NCBI GenBank assembly: GCA_030651895.1
Contig: JAUSBR010000002.1
Span: forward strand, 1-64,000
Direction: 5' to 3'
DNA length: 64,000 nucleotides
From: Sideroxyarcus sp.
GTDB taxonomy: Bacteria; Pseudomonadota; Gammaproteobacteria; Burkholderiales; Gallionellaceae
Below are positions 9,821 through 20,810 of this stretch, piece by piece (positions within the stretch are counted from its first letter, which is position 1; every line of letters begins with the position of its first letter). Below the pieces are notes generated by a model, which worked only from the letters and a program-made list of their open reading frames with translations, was not told where the DNA came from and searched no databases. The position numbers and the translations under genes are program-made.

Positions 9821-10398
9821 CAATGCTTCGCCTTTTTGTCCCCGGCCACTTCCTCAGGCTCTTCTTCGTGCTTGCCTTCCGCAGCATGCGTCCAGTACAG
9901 CGCGAGTGCAATCAGCGCGATGGCGGCGCCGAAATAGACCAGGTCGATAGGTTGAGTGATATGCATATTCAGCGCTTCTTCGAAAAGCGTGACGATCATG
10001 ATCATCAGGATCACCTTGGCCAGACGCGATTTCAGGTCGTCCAGGTTGTTGATCACCAGTATCTTGCTGGAAGACTTGCTGCCGTGCGCCTGATCGATGT
10101 CGCTGATGAACAACTCGTACAGACCCAGCGAAAAGATCAGCATCACCGTCGCCAGCAGATAGCCGTCCACCACCTCGACGATATGCGACACCGTCGAATC
10201 GTGCAGCGCCTTGCGCGCCTCTTCGGTCAGACCGGAATCGGCATAATGCATGGCATGCTGGAAGAGGATCACCACGTCCACGGACGCCATGTAGAAGATG
10301 GCAAATCCCGCGAGCAGGCTGCCGATCACCGCCGTCAGGATGACGAAGCGGCTGTTCCACAACACCCCCTCGAACAGACGCTCAAAGAAATTGATCAT
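9820..10398 (-). CDS. YqhA family (UPF0114) inner-membrane protein
   Basis: The 192-residue protein has about four hydrophobic segments (residues about 17-38, 72-98, 125-142, 150-168) and the family start FERLFEGVLWNSRFVIL. The motif GLYELFISDID is typical of UPF0114. The C-terminus is charged (EGKHEEEPEEVAGDKK). Function is unknown. It is co-transcribed with, and overlaps, the thioredoxin-like gene. Confidence 0.85.
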   Translation of the reverse strand: MINFFERLFEGVLWNSRFVILTAVIGSLLAGFAIFYMASVDVVILFQHAMHYADSGLTEEARKALHDSTVSHIVEVVDGYLLATVMLIFSLGLYELFISDIDQAHGSKSSSKILVINNLDDLKSRLAKVILMIMIVTLFEEALNMHITQPIDLVYFGAAIALIALALYWTHAAEGKHEEEPEEVAGDKKAKH

Positions 10399-10467
10399 TT
10401 ATTTCCTCCAAATCAAGCAACGTGAAAGGCGCGCATTAAATCGTAAAAGCGCCCGGGCGGCAATATG

Positions 10468-11706
10468 TCATGCGGTCTTATTCCACAAGTCGTACAAGGT
10501 CGTTCCGCGGGGTTCGTTCATGCGGTTCTCCAGCGCGGTGAACCAAGCCCTGATGTCACCATCCCCGCTGCGCTTGGGCAGGGTCGCGGTGTCCAGCATG
10601 AACAGTTTCAGCAGATCGCCCAGTTCCACCGCTTCCGGAGCGCGCAACAAGCTCCAGCCGGTGCCGGACAACTTGCCCACGATCTTGGCGACAGTCAGCT
10701 TGTCCAGCAGGCGCTCGACATCGTCGTAACCGATGTGCAAATGGCGCGACAATCCCTGCAGCGTCTGCACCTCGCCCTTTCCCAAGCCCTTGTGCATGAG
10801 TTTGAGGATGCTCACCGCATAATAGAGCTTGGCCGCCTGATCCAGCCGCAGCGAATGGGTGCTGCGCCAATGCGACAGCGAGGCAGTGATGATTGCGCCG
10901 AACAACACCGTGAGCCAGGAAAAATACACCCACATCAGGAAGATCGGCACGCTGGCGAAGGCGCCGTACACCAGTTTGTAGGTGGGGAAATGCGAGATGT
11001 AGAAGGCGAAGCCGCGATTCATCGACTCGAACGCCACCGCCGCGATCAGCCCGCCGATGATGGCGTGCCGCATCGGCACGAAACGGTTGGGCACGACGCG
11101 AAAAAGCAGTGTGAACGCCGCCGTCGTCATCAGCACCGGCATCAGCTTCAGTATATCCATGCCCAACGACGGCATCCGTTGCGCGTGGTCGGACGAGAAT
11201 CCCACCAGCCAGGAAGTGAGCGACAGACTGCCACCGACCAGCAACGGCGCCAGCGTGATCACCGCCCAATACACCAGCACGCGCTGCAACAGACTGCGCG
11301 GACGCGACACGCGCCAGATCATGTTGAAAGCGTTGTCTATGGTCAGCATCAGCAGCATCGCGGTGATGGCCAGAAACACCAGGCCCAGCGCCGTCAGGCG
11401 CGATGCGCTTTCGGCGAACTGTTCCATGTAGCGCGTGATGATCCTGCCGCCGGTCTCCGGCATCATATTGGTCAGGATGAATTCCTTGATGTGCGTGGAA
11501 TACTCGCTGAACACCGGGAAGGCCGAGAGCAGGGTCAGCGCGATGGTGATGAGCGGAACGACCGACAGCAATGTGGTGAAGGTCAGACTCGCCGCCATCT
11601 GCGTGCAGCGATCCTCCTGCAGGCGCACGGTGACGTAGCGCAAGAACCGCAGGGAATCGAGGATACCCAGATTCGGCCGTTTCAGTTTCAATTCAGGAAG
11701 TTTCAT
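10468..11706 (-). CDS. YihY/UPF0761 (RNase BN-like) membrane protein
   Basis: The 412-residue protein has an N-terminal YihY domain with about six membrane segments (residues about 40-290; MAASLTFTTLLSVVPLITIA, DNAFNMIWRV, YGAFASVPIFLMWVYFSW). A soluble C-terminal region of about 120 residues follows, as in beta/gammaproteobacterial members. The old RNase BN name is not supported; the role is unknown, probably envelope-related. ATG 11706 (MKLPELKLKRPN) is preferred to TTG 11718. The promoter region of only 29 bp is shared with the divergent HugZ-like gene. Confidence 0.88.
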   Translation of the reverse strand: MKLPELKLKRPNLGILDSLRFLRYVTVRLQEDRCTQMAASLTFTTLLSVVPLITIALTLLSAFPVFSEYSTHIKEFILTNMMPETGGRIITRYMEQFAESASRLTALGLVFLAITAMLLMLTIDNAFNMIWRVSRPRSLLQRVLVYWAVITLAPLLVGGSLSLTSWLVGFSSDHAQRMPSLGMDILKLMPVLMTTAAFTLLFRVVPNRFVPMRHAIIGGLIAAVAFESMNRGFAFYISHFPTYKLVYGAFASVPIFLMWVYFSWLTVLFGAIITASLSHWRSTHSLRLDQAAKLYYAVSILKLMHKGLGKGEVQTLQGLSRHLHIGYDDVERLLDKLTVAKIVGKLSGTGWSLLRAPEAVELGDLLKLFMLDTATLPKRSGDGDIRAWFTALENRMNEPRGTTLYDLWNKTA

Positions 11707-11735
11707 AAGCTTCGACAACTGAATACAATGCGCAC

Positions 11736-12395
11736 ATGATAACCGACAACAGCGCTCCGCAAACTACCGCCCTAGCAGCACGCCAACTGCTGCGCGCCCA
11801 CCGTTATGGCGCCCTCGGCACCCTGTCGAAAAAATTCGACGGCCACCCGTTCGGCTCCATCACGCCCTATCTGGTGGATCACGACGGTAGCCTGCTCATC
11901 CTCATCAGCGCACTGGCCGAGCATACCAAGAACATCATGCACGACCCCCGTGTCAGCCTCATTACACACAATCAGGAAGACACCCACATCCAGACCCAAG
12001 GCCGCCTCACCGTGATCGGCACCGCCACTCTGGAAAATGAGCGCGAACTAGCCGGGAAACGCTATCTGCGCTATTTCCCCGAAGCGCAGACCTATTTTGA
12101 CATGCCGGATTTCCAGTTCTATCGCATCGTGCCGCTGGCACTGCGGTATATCGGCGGCTTCGGCGACATCCACTGGGTGAAAGCCGACCGCTATCAGGTA
12201 CCGCCCAACACGCTCACCGCCGAGGAAGACGCCCTGCTCGACCAAATCAATGCCAAACGCGGCAAGGCGCAGGGACTGCTGGTCGGCATAGACTGCGACG
12301 GCTACGACCTGCGCCTGGGCGAACGCACCGTGCGCCACGACTTCCCGTCCCCAGCTCTGGACGGCGTGCAGGCACTGGCTATGTTGGGATCGTGA
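11736..12395 (+). CDS. HugZ-like / pyridoxamine 5'-phosphate oxidase-fold protein
   Basis: The 219-residue protein has an N-terminal split-barrel FMN/heme-binding fold (about residues 13-145; RYGALGTLSKKFDGHPFGS, DPRVSLITHN, GRLTVIGTATL) and a C-terminal DUF2470-like domain (about 150-219; DIHWVKADRY, GIDCDGYDLRLG). HugZ-type relatives degrade heme, but heme ligands cannot be confirmed from sequence, so a general FMN/heme-binding role is safest. It ends in an intrinsic terminator. Confidence 0.82.
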   Translation: MITDNSAPQTTALAARQLLRAHRYGALGTLSKKFDGHPFGSITPYLVDHDGSLLILISALAEHTKNIMHDPRVSLITHNQEDTHIQTQGRLTVIGTATLENERELAGKRYLRYFPEAQTYFDMPDFQFYRIVPLALRYIGGFGDIHWVKADRYQVPPNTLTAEEDALLDQINAKRGKAQGLLVGIDCDGYDLRLGERTVRHDFPSPALDGVQALAMLGS

Positions 12396-12404
12396 CAAAA
12401 AAAT

Positions 12405-12422
12405 GGCATCGCGAACGATGCC
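12405..12422. terminator. Intrinsic terminator after the HugZ-like gene
   Basis: A 7-bp stem GGCATCG-CGAA-CGATGCC is flanked by an A-tract (12397-12403) and TTTTT (12424-12428). It lies 10 bp after the stop and also faces the end of the convergent small secreted protein gene, so it can act in both directions. Confidence 0.88.
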
Positions 12423-12449
12423 CTTTTTCAACTACCGTAAACGAAGGCC

Positions 12450-12737
12450 TTACCCGCGCACACCTTTTAGCTGAACAGACTGCTCCACCTGATCTGCGGG
12501 CGTTTCCATTGCGCTATCCTGCTTCCCTTTGGCAAGACTGGACGATTTTGATTTGGCGCCTGGCTTTTTGCCGTTAACCGCCTTCTGCTTCTTCGCCTTC
12601 AGCCCACCTTGCTGAACTGATGCCACTTTGTCCTGCCCCTTGTCCAGCGAGGATTTGGCATCCACATTCTGCTCAGCCGCATGTGCGCTGCTTTGCAGCA
12701 GCGCTCCGAGTAACGCCAACCTCACTGTACGTTTCAT
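12450..12737 (-). CDS. Small secreted Lys-rich protein, unknown function
   Basis: ATG 12737 follows a strong GAGGAGGTG. The 95-residue product has a signal peptide (MKRTVRLALLGALLQSSAHA|AEQ). The rest is low-complexity and Lys/Ser/Gln-rich (KAKKQKAVNGKKPGAKSKSS), with no Cys. A short basic periplasmic or exported protein is predicted; no family was recognised. An in-frame extension upstream (to 12815) lacks a signal peptide and was rejected. It lies between two terminator-bounded genes, 25 bp downstream of the leuA stop. Confidence 0.65.
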   Translation of the reverse strand: MKRTVRLALLGALLQSSAHAAEQNVDAKSSLDKGQDKVASVQQGGLKAKKQKAVNGKKPGAKSKSSSLAKGKQDSAMETPADQVEQSVQLKGVRG

Positions 12738-12762
12738 CGTGCACCTCCTCAGCTCAAGGATA

Positions 12763-14298
12763 CTACAACTGCGGATGGGCGCGCACCGCCCCCGCATCCA
12801 GTTTATTAAGCGCATTCAGGTACGCCTTGGCCGACGCCACCACGATGTCGGTATCCGCGCCCTGCCCGTTGACCACGCGACCGCCTTTGGACAGGCGCAC
12901 CGTCACCTCGCCCTGTGCATCGGTGCCGCTGGTGATGTTGTTGACCGAGTACAGCAACAACTCGGTATTGCTCTTCACCACTTGCTCGATCGCCTTGAAC
13001 GTTGCATCCACCGGCCCGCCGCCCTGTGCATCGGCCTGATGCTCCTTGCCGCCGACACTCAGCACCACGCGCGCCACCGGCATTGCCCCGGTCTCGGAAT
13101 GCGCGCCCATCGCCACCAGACGGAAATGTTCGCTCACTTGCGTGGCTTCCTCGTCGCTCACCAGCGCCTGCAAATCCTCGTCGAAGATCTCGTGTTTCTT
13201 GTCGGCCAGATCCTTGAACCGTGCGAACGCCGCATTCACCGCTTCTTCGCCGTCCAATACGATGCCCAGTTCCTGCAAGCGCGCGCGGAAAGCGGCACGG
13301 CCGGAATGCTTGCCCATCACCATCTTGTTCGCGCCCCAGCCCACATCCTCGGCACGCATGATCTCGTAGGTTTCGCGATGCTTGAGCACGCCGTCCTGGT
13401 GGATGCCGGACTCATGCGCGAAAGCGTTGGCGCCGACGATGGACTTGTTCGGTTGAACCGGATAGCCGGTGATGCTGGAGACCAGCTTCGAAGTCGGCAC
13501 GATCTGCGTGGTATCGATAGTCGTGTCACAGGTGAAGATGTCCCGGCGCGTCTTGATCGCCATCACCACCTCTTCCAATGCGGCATTACCCGCGCGCTCG
13601 CCCAGACCGTTGATGGTGCATTCCACCTGGCGCGCGCCGTTCATCACTGCAGCCAGCGAGTTGGCCGAGGCCATGCCCAGATCGTTGTGGCAATGGGTCG
13701 ACCAGATCACCTTGCCGCTGTTCGGCACGCGCGCGATCAACTGCTTGAAGCGCTCGCCCCACAACACCGGGATGCTGTAACCCACGGTATCCGGCACGTT
13801 CAGCGTCTTCGCACCCGCCTTGATGACGGCATCGAAGATGCGCACCAGGAAATCCATGTCCGAGCGCACCGCGTCCTCGGCCGAGAACTCGACATCGTCG
13901 GTATATTCGCGCGCCCATTTCACCGCTTGCACCGCACGCTCGACCACCTGATCCTCGGTCATGCGCAACTTGTGCTGCATATGGATGGGCGAAGTGGCGA
14001 TGAAAGTGTGGATACGTCCGTGCTTGGCCGGCTTGATCGCCTCGCCCGCGGCACGCACATCCTTTTCACTGGCACGCGCCAGCGAACACACAGCAGAACG
14101 CTCGATGACCTTGGCGATGCTGTGAATGGCATCGGCATCGCCGGGGCTGGCTGCGGCAAAACCGGCCTCGATCACATCCACGCCCAGTTTTTCCAACTGG
14201 CGCGCGATGCGCAACTTCTCTTCTTTGGTCATGGATGCGCCGGGGCTCTGTTCGCCATCGCGCAAGGTTGTGTCGAATATGATTAATTTATCAGTCAT
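12763..14298 (-). CDS. leuA: 2-Isopropylmalate synthase
   Basis: LeuA condenses acetyl-CoA with 2-oxoisovalerate, the first committed step of leucine synthesis. The 511-residue protein is full length. It has an N-terminal TIM barrel ([45 protein letters not shown]) and a C-terminal regulatory LeuA allosteric domain (about residues 390-511) that senses leucine. ATG 14298 follows CGGAGT. A small ORF upstream could be a leader peptide. Confidence 0.97.
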   Translation of the reverse strand: MTDKLIIFDTTLRDGEQSPGASMTKEEKLRIARQLEKLGVDVIEAGFAAASPGDADAIHSIAKVIERSAVCSLARASEKDVRAAGEAIKPAKHGRIHTFIATSPIHMQHKLRMTEDQVVERAVQAVKWAREYTDDVEFSAEDAVRSDMDFLVRIFDAVIKAGAKTLNVPDTVGYSIPVLWGERFKQLIARVPNSGKVIWSTHCHNDLGMASANSLAAVMNGARQVECTINGLGERAGNAALEEVVMAIKTRRDIFTCDTTIDTTQIVPTSKLVSSITGYPVQPNKSIVGANAFAHESGIHQDGVLKHRETYEIMRAEDVGWGANKMVMGKHSGRAAFRARLQELGIVLDGEEAVNAAFARFKDLADKKHEIFDEDLQALVSDEEATQVSEHFRLVAMGAHSETGAMPVARVVLSVGGKEHQADAQGGGPVDATFKAIEQVVKSNTELLLYSVNNITSGTDAQGEVTVRLSKGGRVVNGQGADTDIVVASAKAYLNALNKLDAGAVRAHPQL

Positions 14299-14374
14299 GT
14301 TTTACTCCGTCGCAATTGTTCATCCACAGCTCACACCAACCGAGCCGCCTGCTTTGATACTTAATGGGGGTGGT

Positions 14375-14458
14375 TTAGTTTGCGCGCGAGCGCAGCTTCA
14401 GCGCCGCCAGCAGGCTGAAGGTGGAGTGCGATTGCGAGATGTGTCTTGAGAAGTGCAT
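14375..14458 (-). other. Candidate leuA leader ORF (27 codons)
   Basis: In the 316-bp gap between leuA and the divergent outer-membrane gene, a 27-codon ORF precedes leuA on the same strand, starting MHFSRHISQSHS and ending LRSRAN. It contains a Leu cluster (SLLAALKLR). Its own RNA can form a stem CTTCAGC/GCTGAAG around codons 13-21. No U-rich terminator is visible between it and leuA, so a translational or antitermination role is possible but unproven. The rest of the gap shows no clear feature. Confidence 0.4.
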
Positions 14459-14614
14459 GGGCAGGAATATAACGGCTTTTATCGGGTGGTGCAACAACGG
14501 CGGCCCGCCCGACAGGTTCAAGGACGAAACTTTATCGTTCCCGCCCTGTCTTGAGGCTCGTGCGCCCTGCTATCATCGGCGCCGCCATCTCCATCCACCA
14601 GAAAGAGAGTCCCC

Positions 14615-15337
14615 ATGAAGAAGCTGCTCCCGCTGTTCTGCATTCTGGGTTTTGCCGCCCAACCCGTCTTTGCGGCGAACGACCTCAACAACCTGCAGGC
14701 GTTGGCCCAAAGCGAATTCCGCGCCCTGTCCGAAGATCTGGGTTCCGCCCTGAGCTACAAACCACTCACCCCCGCCGAACCACTGGGCGTCAGCGGTTTC
14801 GACATGGGCATCGAAGTCACCAGCACCAAAATGAGCAAGAGCGAACAAGCCTGGAAGACCGCAACCAACAGCACCAGCGGCCTTGGCACCATCTACGTAC
14901 CCAAGCTGCATATCGCCAAGGGACTGCCGCTGGACATCGACGTGGCCGCGTTCTATTCCGCCATCCCCACCACCAACGTCAAGCTGACGGGCGTCGAACT
15001 GCGCTATGCGCCCATCCCGGGCGGGGTCGCCACCCCGGCGGTAGCAATCCGCGGCTCCTACACCAAGATGAGCGGAGTCAATCAGCTGGCCTTCAACACC
15101 AAGGGGCTGGATATCTCCGTCTCCAAGGGTTTCGCCATGTTCACTCCGTACGCGGGCGTGGGCCAAGTCTGGGTCAGCAGCAAAGCGAACGTCGGTACGC
15201 TAGCTGCCGAGAACTTCACTCAGAGCAAAGTCTTCGTCGGCGTGAATATCAATCTGGGTGTGACCAACATCGCGCTGGAAGGCGACAAGACCGGCGGCAC
15301 TTCGTCATACGGACTGAAGCTGGGCTTCCGCTTCTAA
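14615..15337 (+). CDS. Predicted outer-membrane beta-barrel protein, unknown function
   Basis: The 240-residue protein has a signal peptide (MKKLLPLFCILGFAAQPVFA|AND) and alternating amphipathic strands. It ends LGLKLGFRF-like with a terminal Phe, the typical signature for BAM-dependent barrel insertion. The body is rich in Gly, Thr and aromatic residues and has no Cys after the signal. No substrate can be assigned. It follows AAGAGAG at ATG 14615 and ends in a terminator. Confidence 0.7.
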   Translation: MKKLLPLFCILGFAAQPVFAANDLNNLQALAQSEFRALSEDLGSALSYKPLTPAEPLGVSGFDMGIEVTSTKMSKSEQAWKTATNSTSGLGTIYVPKLHIAKGLPLDIDVAAFYSAIPTTNVKLTGVELRYAPIPGGVATPAVAIRGSYTKMSGVNQLAFNTKGLDISVSKGFAMFTPYAGVGQVWVSSKANVGTLAAENFTQSKVFVGVNINLGVTNIALEGDKTGGTSSYGLKLGFRF

Positions 15338-15357
15338 ACGACTGCTCCAAGTAAAAA

Positions 15358-15381
15358 GGGCGGTGCCTTGCGGCATCGCCC
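15358..15381. terminator. Intrinsic terminator between the outer-membrane protein gene and slmA
   Basis: GGGCGGTGCC-TTGC-GGCATCGCCC forms a 10-bp stem with one mismatch/wobble, flanked by AAAAA and TTTTT. It lies between convergent genes and probably serves both. Confidence 0.9.
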
Positions 15382-15409
15382 TTTTTCTATTCTCAACAGA
15401 AAATCCGGC

Positions 15410-15997
15410 TTATTTGAACTGCGAACGGATGATGCCCCACTGCTGAGGCCATTGCGCCATGGGATCGCGCGTGTAGCCGCTCTTGCCGAACTGGTTCCAG
15501 CGACCGACCACGAAACACAGCAACAGGCTGGCATGGGCGCCGATATCGTCCCCGGGCGCCAATCGCCCCTGCGTCTCGGCGATGCGCAGGGACTGCTTGA
15601 GCGTGGTCTCGATACGGTCGAGGAACTGGTTGATACGCTGTTGCAGGCGCTCATCCTCGTTCACCAGTGCATCGCCGAGCAGCACGCGGGTCATGCCGCG
15701 GTTCTTCTGCGCAAAGCCAAGCAACAGTGCGAGGATGCCTTCCACCTGCTTCAACCCGTCCTGTTCTTCTGTGGTGATCTTGTTGACCAGACCGAACACG
15801 GTCTGCTCGATGAACTCGATCAAGCCTTCGAACATCTGCGCCTTGCTGGCGAAGTGGCGATACAGCGCCGCTTCGGACAGTTCCAGCCGCGCCGCCAGCG
15901 CGGCCGTGGTGATCTTCTCGCCCTTGGGCTGTTCCAGCATCTCGGCGACCGTCTGCAGGATCTGCAGTTTTCTTTCGCCTGGTTGTTTGGCTGCCAT
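15410..15997 (-). CDS. slmA: TetR-family nucleoid occlusion factor SlmA
   Basis: SlmA binds chromosomal sites and antagonises FtsZ polymerisation over the nucleoid. The 195-residue protein has the SlmA-type N-terminus (PGERKLQILQTVAEML), a TetR helix-turn-helix (ITTAALAARLELSEAALYRH) and the SlmA C-terminal region (LRIAETQGRLAPGDDIGAHA, LLLCFVVGRWNQFGKSGY). ATG 15997 follows GGGGGG; an upstream in-frame extension was rejected. It ends an argB-nucleotidase-slmA cluster conserved in Betaproteobacteria. Confidence 0.93.
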   Translation of the reverse strand: MAAKQPGERKLQILQTVAEMLEQPKGEKITTAALAARLELSEAALYRHFASKAQMFEGLIEFIEQTVFGLVNKITTEEQDGLKQVEGILALLLGFAQKNRGMTRVLLGDALVNEDERLQQRINQFLDRIETTLKQSLRIAETQGRLAPGDDIGAHASLLLCFVVGRWNQFGKSGYTRDPMAQWPQQWGIIRSQFK

Positions 15998-16007
15998 GAT
16001 TCCCCCC

Positions 16008-17620
<1,613 letters not shown>

Positions 17621-18097
17621 TTACCGGTGGTCTTTTACGGTCGGATTGTTGTAGTGCTGGTAGCTCAGTTCCAGCGCTTTCACTTCCGCTTCCGCATTGA
17701 CGGTGAGTTTTTTACCCGCCATTTCCATAATCAATATGATCGGGATACGGTCGCCCACATTCAGGGGTTGCTTCAGCCCGACCAGCGTCAGATATATGCC
17801 GCGTGTACCGAACAGAGTAGTGCTATGCGCGGCCAGCTTCATGCTGTCGACGACACCGGTCTGCGGCTTGCCGCGGCGCATCACCACGCCCTGGATCTCC
17901 CCCGACTCGGCCGCCGGGCTGCTCACCGACAGCAGCCTTGCCGCCTTGGTGACATAGAGATTCACCTGCACAGTGGAAGAGGTCTGTCCCGGCACGCTCT
18001 CGCGCATCCAGACCTTGTCCACCATCACGTCGTTGGCACCCGCCCATGCATTACCCGCCAACAACAGACTCGCTGCACAGAAGAGGTTGCGCCACAT
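17621..18097 (-). CDS. PCu(A)C-type protein lacking the usual copper ligands
   Basis: The 158-residue protein has a signal peptide (ending GNAWAGA) and the PCu(A)C/DUF461 cupredoxin-like fold (VWMRESVPGQTSSTVQVNLYV, YLTLVGLKQPLNVGDRIPIIL). The conserved His and Met ligands of the family are replaced or displaced: the HxM motif is GEIQGVV here, and the second HxM is GIYLTL. It is 9 bp downstream of a canonical paralogue, in the operon of a TonB copper receptor, so a structural or assembly role alongside it is inferred. Confidence 0.75.
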   Translation of the reverse strand: MWRNLFCAASLLLAGNAWAGANDVMVDKVWMRESVPGQTSSTVQVNLYVTKAARLLSVSSPAAESGEIQGVVMRRGKPQTGVVDSMKLAAHSTTLFGTRGIYLTLVGLKQPLNVGDRIPIILIMEMAGKKLTVNAEAEVKALELSYQHYNNPTVKDHR

Positions 18098-18106
18098 GAC
18101 TAACTC

Positions 18107-18571
18107 CTAATGATGATGTTCGTGCCCCTGATTATTCGTTGTTTCCAGGGGTTTGACCAGCGCTTCCGCCTTGACCGTCGTTTTGCTGCCGTTGGCGAAT
18201 TTGATAGTCAGCGCGAACGGCACCTTGTCGCCCGCCTTGAGCGGTTTTTTCAATCCGATCAGCATGATGTGGTTTCCATCCGCACCCAGCGACACCGCTG
18301 TCTTGGCCGGTAGCAACAATTCCTCGATGGCGCGCATCTTCATCATATTGCCTTCCATGACCATGGTATGGATCTCCACGGTCTTGGCGATGCCGCTTTC
18401 TCCTGCGATCAATGCTCCGGCCTTGTCGCTGGTGATGACCAGTTGTATCGACGCACTGTCCTGCCCGGGCGCGGTAGCGCGCGCCCAAGCATCAGTGACT
18501 TTCACTTCGCCGGCGGATGCCGTTGCTGCACAAAACAATGCGACCAGACCCGCCCACAGATACTTGCTCAT
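18107..18571 (-). CDS. PCu(A)C periplasmic copper chaperone
   Basis: The 154-residue protein has a signal peptide (ending ATASAGEV) and the copper-binding PCu(A)C pattern: HTMVMEGNMMKMR followed by GNHIML (His and Met ligands). A His-rich tail (GHEHHH) may add metal binding. Family members pass Cu(I) to cytochrome oxidase assembly proteins. It lies between the TonB receptor gene (18644-20683) and the ligand-poor paralogue. Confidence 0.9.
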   Translation of the reverse strand: MSKYLWAGLVALFCAATASAGEVKVTDAWARATAPGQDSASIQLVITSDKAGALIAGESGIAKTVEIHTMVMEGNMMKMRAIEELLLPAKTAVSLGADGNHIMLIGLKKPLKAGDKVPFALTIKFANGSKTTVKAEALVKPLETTNNQGHEHHH

Positions 18572-18643
18572 TTCAAATCCTCCGAAAAAGTACGCGCCAT
18601 ACCCATGACGGCATGACGCGTTATTCTAGCCCAAATGCCCCGC

Positions 18644-20683
18644 TCAGAAATCGAAGTTGGCCTTCACCCAAGCATTACGCCCCATCTCGCTGATTCGGGT
18701 GTTGGTCGGCATCGTATATCCCGACACCGCACCGCCGAATCCGCGCGAAAGTGCTTCACTGTATTGCTTGTTGAACACGTTATCTACCCCGGCGGTGACC
18801 AGAACCGACTTGGCTGCATGCCAACCACCGTTCAGCGAGAACACGCTGAAACCGCCGGTACGGCCGTAGTCCATACCATATGCCACGATATTGCCGGAGC
18901 CGACGTCATAGCTGTTCTGTGCAGCCACTGCTCGCAACAAGGCACCAAACAGGAAAGTCTTGTCGTCGTAGTTCGCCCCCAGACGCAGCTCCAGTGGCGG
19001 CTGTTGCGCCAGCGGCTTGTTGTCGGTGTCGTTGGTGGCATGCACATAGGCCAGGGTTAGGTTGGACTGCCATGCGTCACTGAGGCGATAGGTCATATCG
19101 GCTTCGCCGCCCATGGTGGTGACGTTCACGTTGCGCGCCTGCGCTGTGTTAGGCACCTGGTTTATCCACTTCATGAGAATGTAGTCGGTGACCTTGCCGT
19201 AGAATGCTGAAACCGAGGTCGTCACCTCGCCGGCACGCCAGCTGGTACCGATATCCAGTTGCGTGGTTTTCTCCGGCTTAACGAAGAACGAGCTGTTCAA
19301 CACAGCGGTCGATCCGGACACGCTGGTTGCCTTGCGCTCCCAATAATCGGGAGAGCGCTCCGCATGTCCCAAGCCAACATAGGTCGTGCCCTCATTGCTT
19401 TCACGATCCATCTCATAACGTCCGAAGTAGCTCTTCAGTGTTGTTTTGTCGGTCTGTCCGGCAGTGGAAGAGGCGGCGGCCGTACGACTGTCATGCGCCT
19501 CGTGGAAATCAACACGCAGACCAGCGACCACTCGGTCCTTTTCGCTAACCACATGCGTCGTCTCGCCAAATACGCCGGTCTGCTTGAAGAGCATATCTTC
19601 GACACGGGCAGCATTCAGATAGGCGGAATTCGCGGCGGCAGCACTTCCGCCCATAGCCATCGACATACCGGTTCGAAGCGTATGGATATTGGTCTGATTA
19701 TCCACGCCGATGGTCGCTTTCGTCGCTTCGCCCAGCAACAGAGTGGTCGCAAGGCGCCCACCGGTAGTTTTGCGGTCGGGATTATTGACCATATAACTTG
19801 CCGCTGCGAAAGGACGCAATGTGAAGTTATCCATCACATGGTCGATGTAGTTGTAATAGACCTGCGCCTCGATGCGATCCACCAGCGAAGAGATGTGCTT
19901 CTTGTCGAATTTCAGGCCCAGGTTCTCCCGTGTGAACTTGATACCGTCCATGGCACGATCGGCATATGCGGCGTAACCATCGCTCTTGGCCGTCGAGACT
20001 TCCACTTTCGTGTCCGCATCGGGTGTCCAGCCCAGTGCGGCATTACCGCTCCAGCGCTTGTAATTGGATCGAACAGCATTGCCTGCGCCGTCCTTGTAAT
20101 CACCTGCCTGAGTACGGGTCGCATCAACCCGTGCATAGGCACTTTCAGCACCGAGACGACCACTCAGCACTTCGTCGTGGCGACCGAAGCTCCCCACGGT
20201 GAGCGCGGCATCGCCATGGAATCCGGTTTCAGCGCGATCATTGATCTGATCGAACATCACAACCGCGGCAGAGCTTCCTGCACCATGAACCACAGACTGC
20301 GGCCCCTTTAATACGGTGATGCTGTCATAGGCAGCAGGGAAAACGTAGGCCGTTGGCGGATCCATGCGTCCGCCGCAACCGCCCATGATGTTCTCGCCGT
20401 TCATCAGCACATTGATGCGCGAACCCGCCATGCCGCGGAACACCGGATCACCATCGGTGCCGCCCTTGCGAATGACTGAGAATCCGGGGATGGTCTTGAG
20501 GTAGTCGGCACCGTCATGGGCCGGCACCGGCTGGCGCGGCTTCTTGGGATCGGTCTTCACGGTCAGCGGCTCGGTGCTCTGCGGTGCGGTCACTACCACT
20601 TCGTCCAGCGAATCGGCGGCCTGTGCCAGATTGCCCATCGCCAGTGCAACGGCGATGACGCTCAATTTCAGCTTGATGCTCAT
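18644..20683 (-). CDS. TonB-dependent copper receptor (OprC/NosA family)
   Basis: The 679-residue outer-membrane receptor starts at ATG 20683 (after AGAGAGGAAC) with a signal peptide ending NLAQAADS. A TonB-box-like segment follows (DEVVVTAP). The plug domain contains the copper-receptor signature MGGCGGRMDPPTAYVFPAAY and VLKGPQSVVHGAG. The beta-barrel ends in a terminal Phe (WVKANFDF). The first gene of a three-gene operon with two PCu(A)C-type proteins, it should import copper across the outer membrane. An in-frame extension to 20833 was rejected. Confidence 0.93.
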   Translation of the reverse strand: MSIKLKLSVIAVALAMGNLAQAADSLDEVVVTAPQSTEPLTVKTDPKKPRQPVPAHDGADYLKTIPGFSVIRKGGTDGDPVFRGMAGSRINVLMNGENIMGGCGGRMDPPTAYVFPAAYDSITVLKGPQSVVHGAGSSAAVVMFDQINDRAETGFHGDAALTVGSFGRHDEVLSGRLGAESAYARVDATRTQAGDYKDGAGNAVRSNYKRWSGNAALGWTPDADTKVEVSTAKSDGYAAYADRAMDGIKFTRENLGLKFDKKHISSLVDRIEAQVYYNYIDHVMDNFTLRPFAAASYMVNNPDRKTTGGRLATTLLLGEATKATIGVDNQTNIHTLRTGMSMAMGGSAAAANSAYLNAARVEDMLFKQTGVFGETTHVVSEKDRVVAGLRVDFHEAHDSRTAAASSTAGQTDKTTLKSYFGRYEMDRESNEGTTYVGLGHAERSPDYWERKATSVSGSTAVLNSSFFVKPEKTTQLDIGTSWRAGEVTTSVSAFYGKVTDYILMKWINQVPNTAQARNVNVTTMGGEADMTYRLSDAWQSNLTLAYVHATNDTDNKPLAQQPPLELRLGANYDDKTFLFGALLRAVAAQNSYDVGSGNIVAYGMDYGRTGGFSVFSLNGGWHAAKSVLVTAGVDNVFNKQYSEALSRGFGGAVSGYTMPTNTRISEMGRNAWVKANFDF

Positions 20684-20810
20684 TTCGTTCCTCTCTGTAG
20701 GTATCTTGTTGTAAGACTTGCGGCGCGAATTGTAGAGAATCTCATTCATCTCCCTGTGCGACATATTGCCGCACCCCTTGTACAAAGCGACTCCGGTAGA
20801 ATCCCACCCC

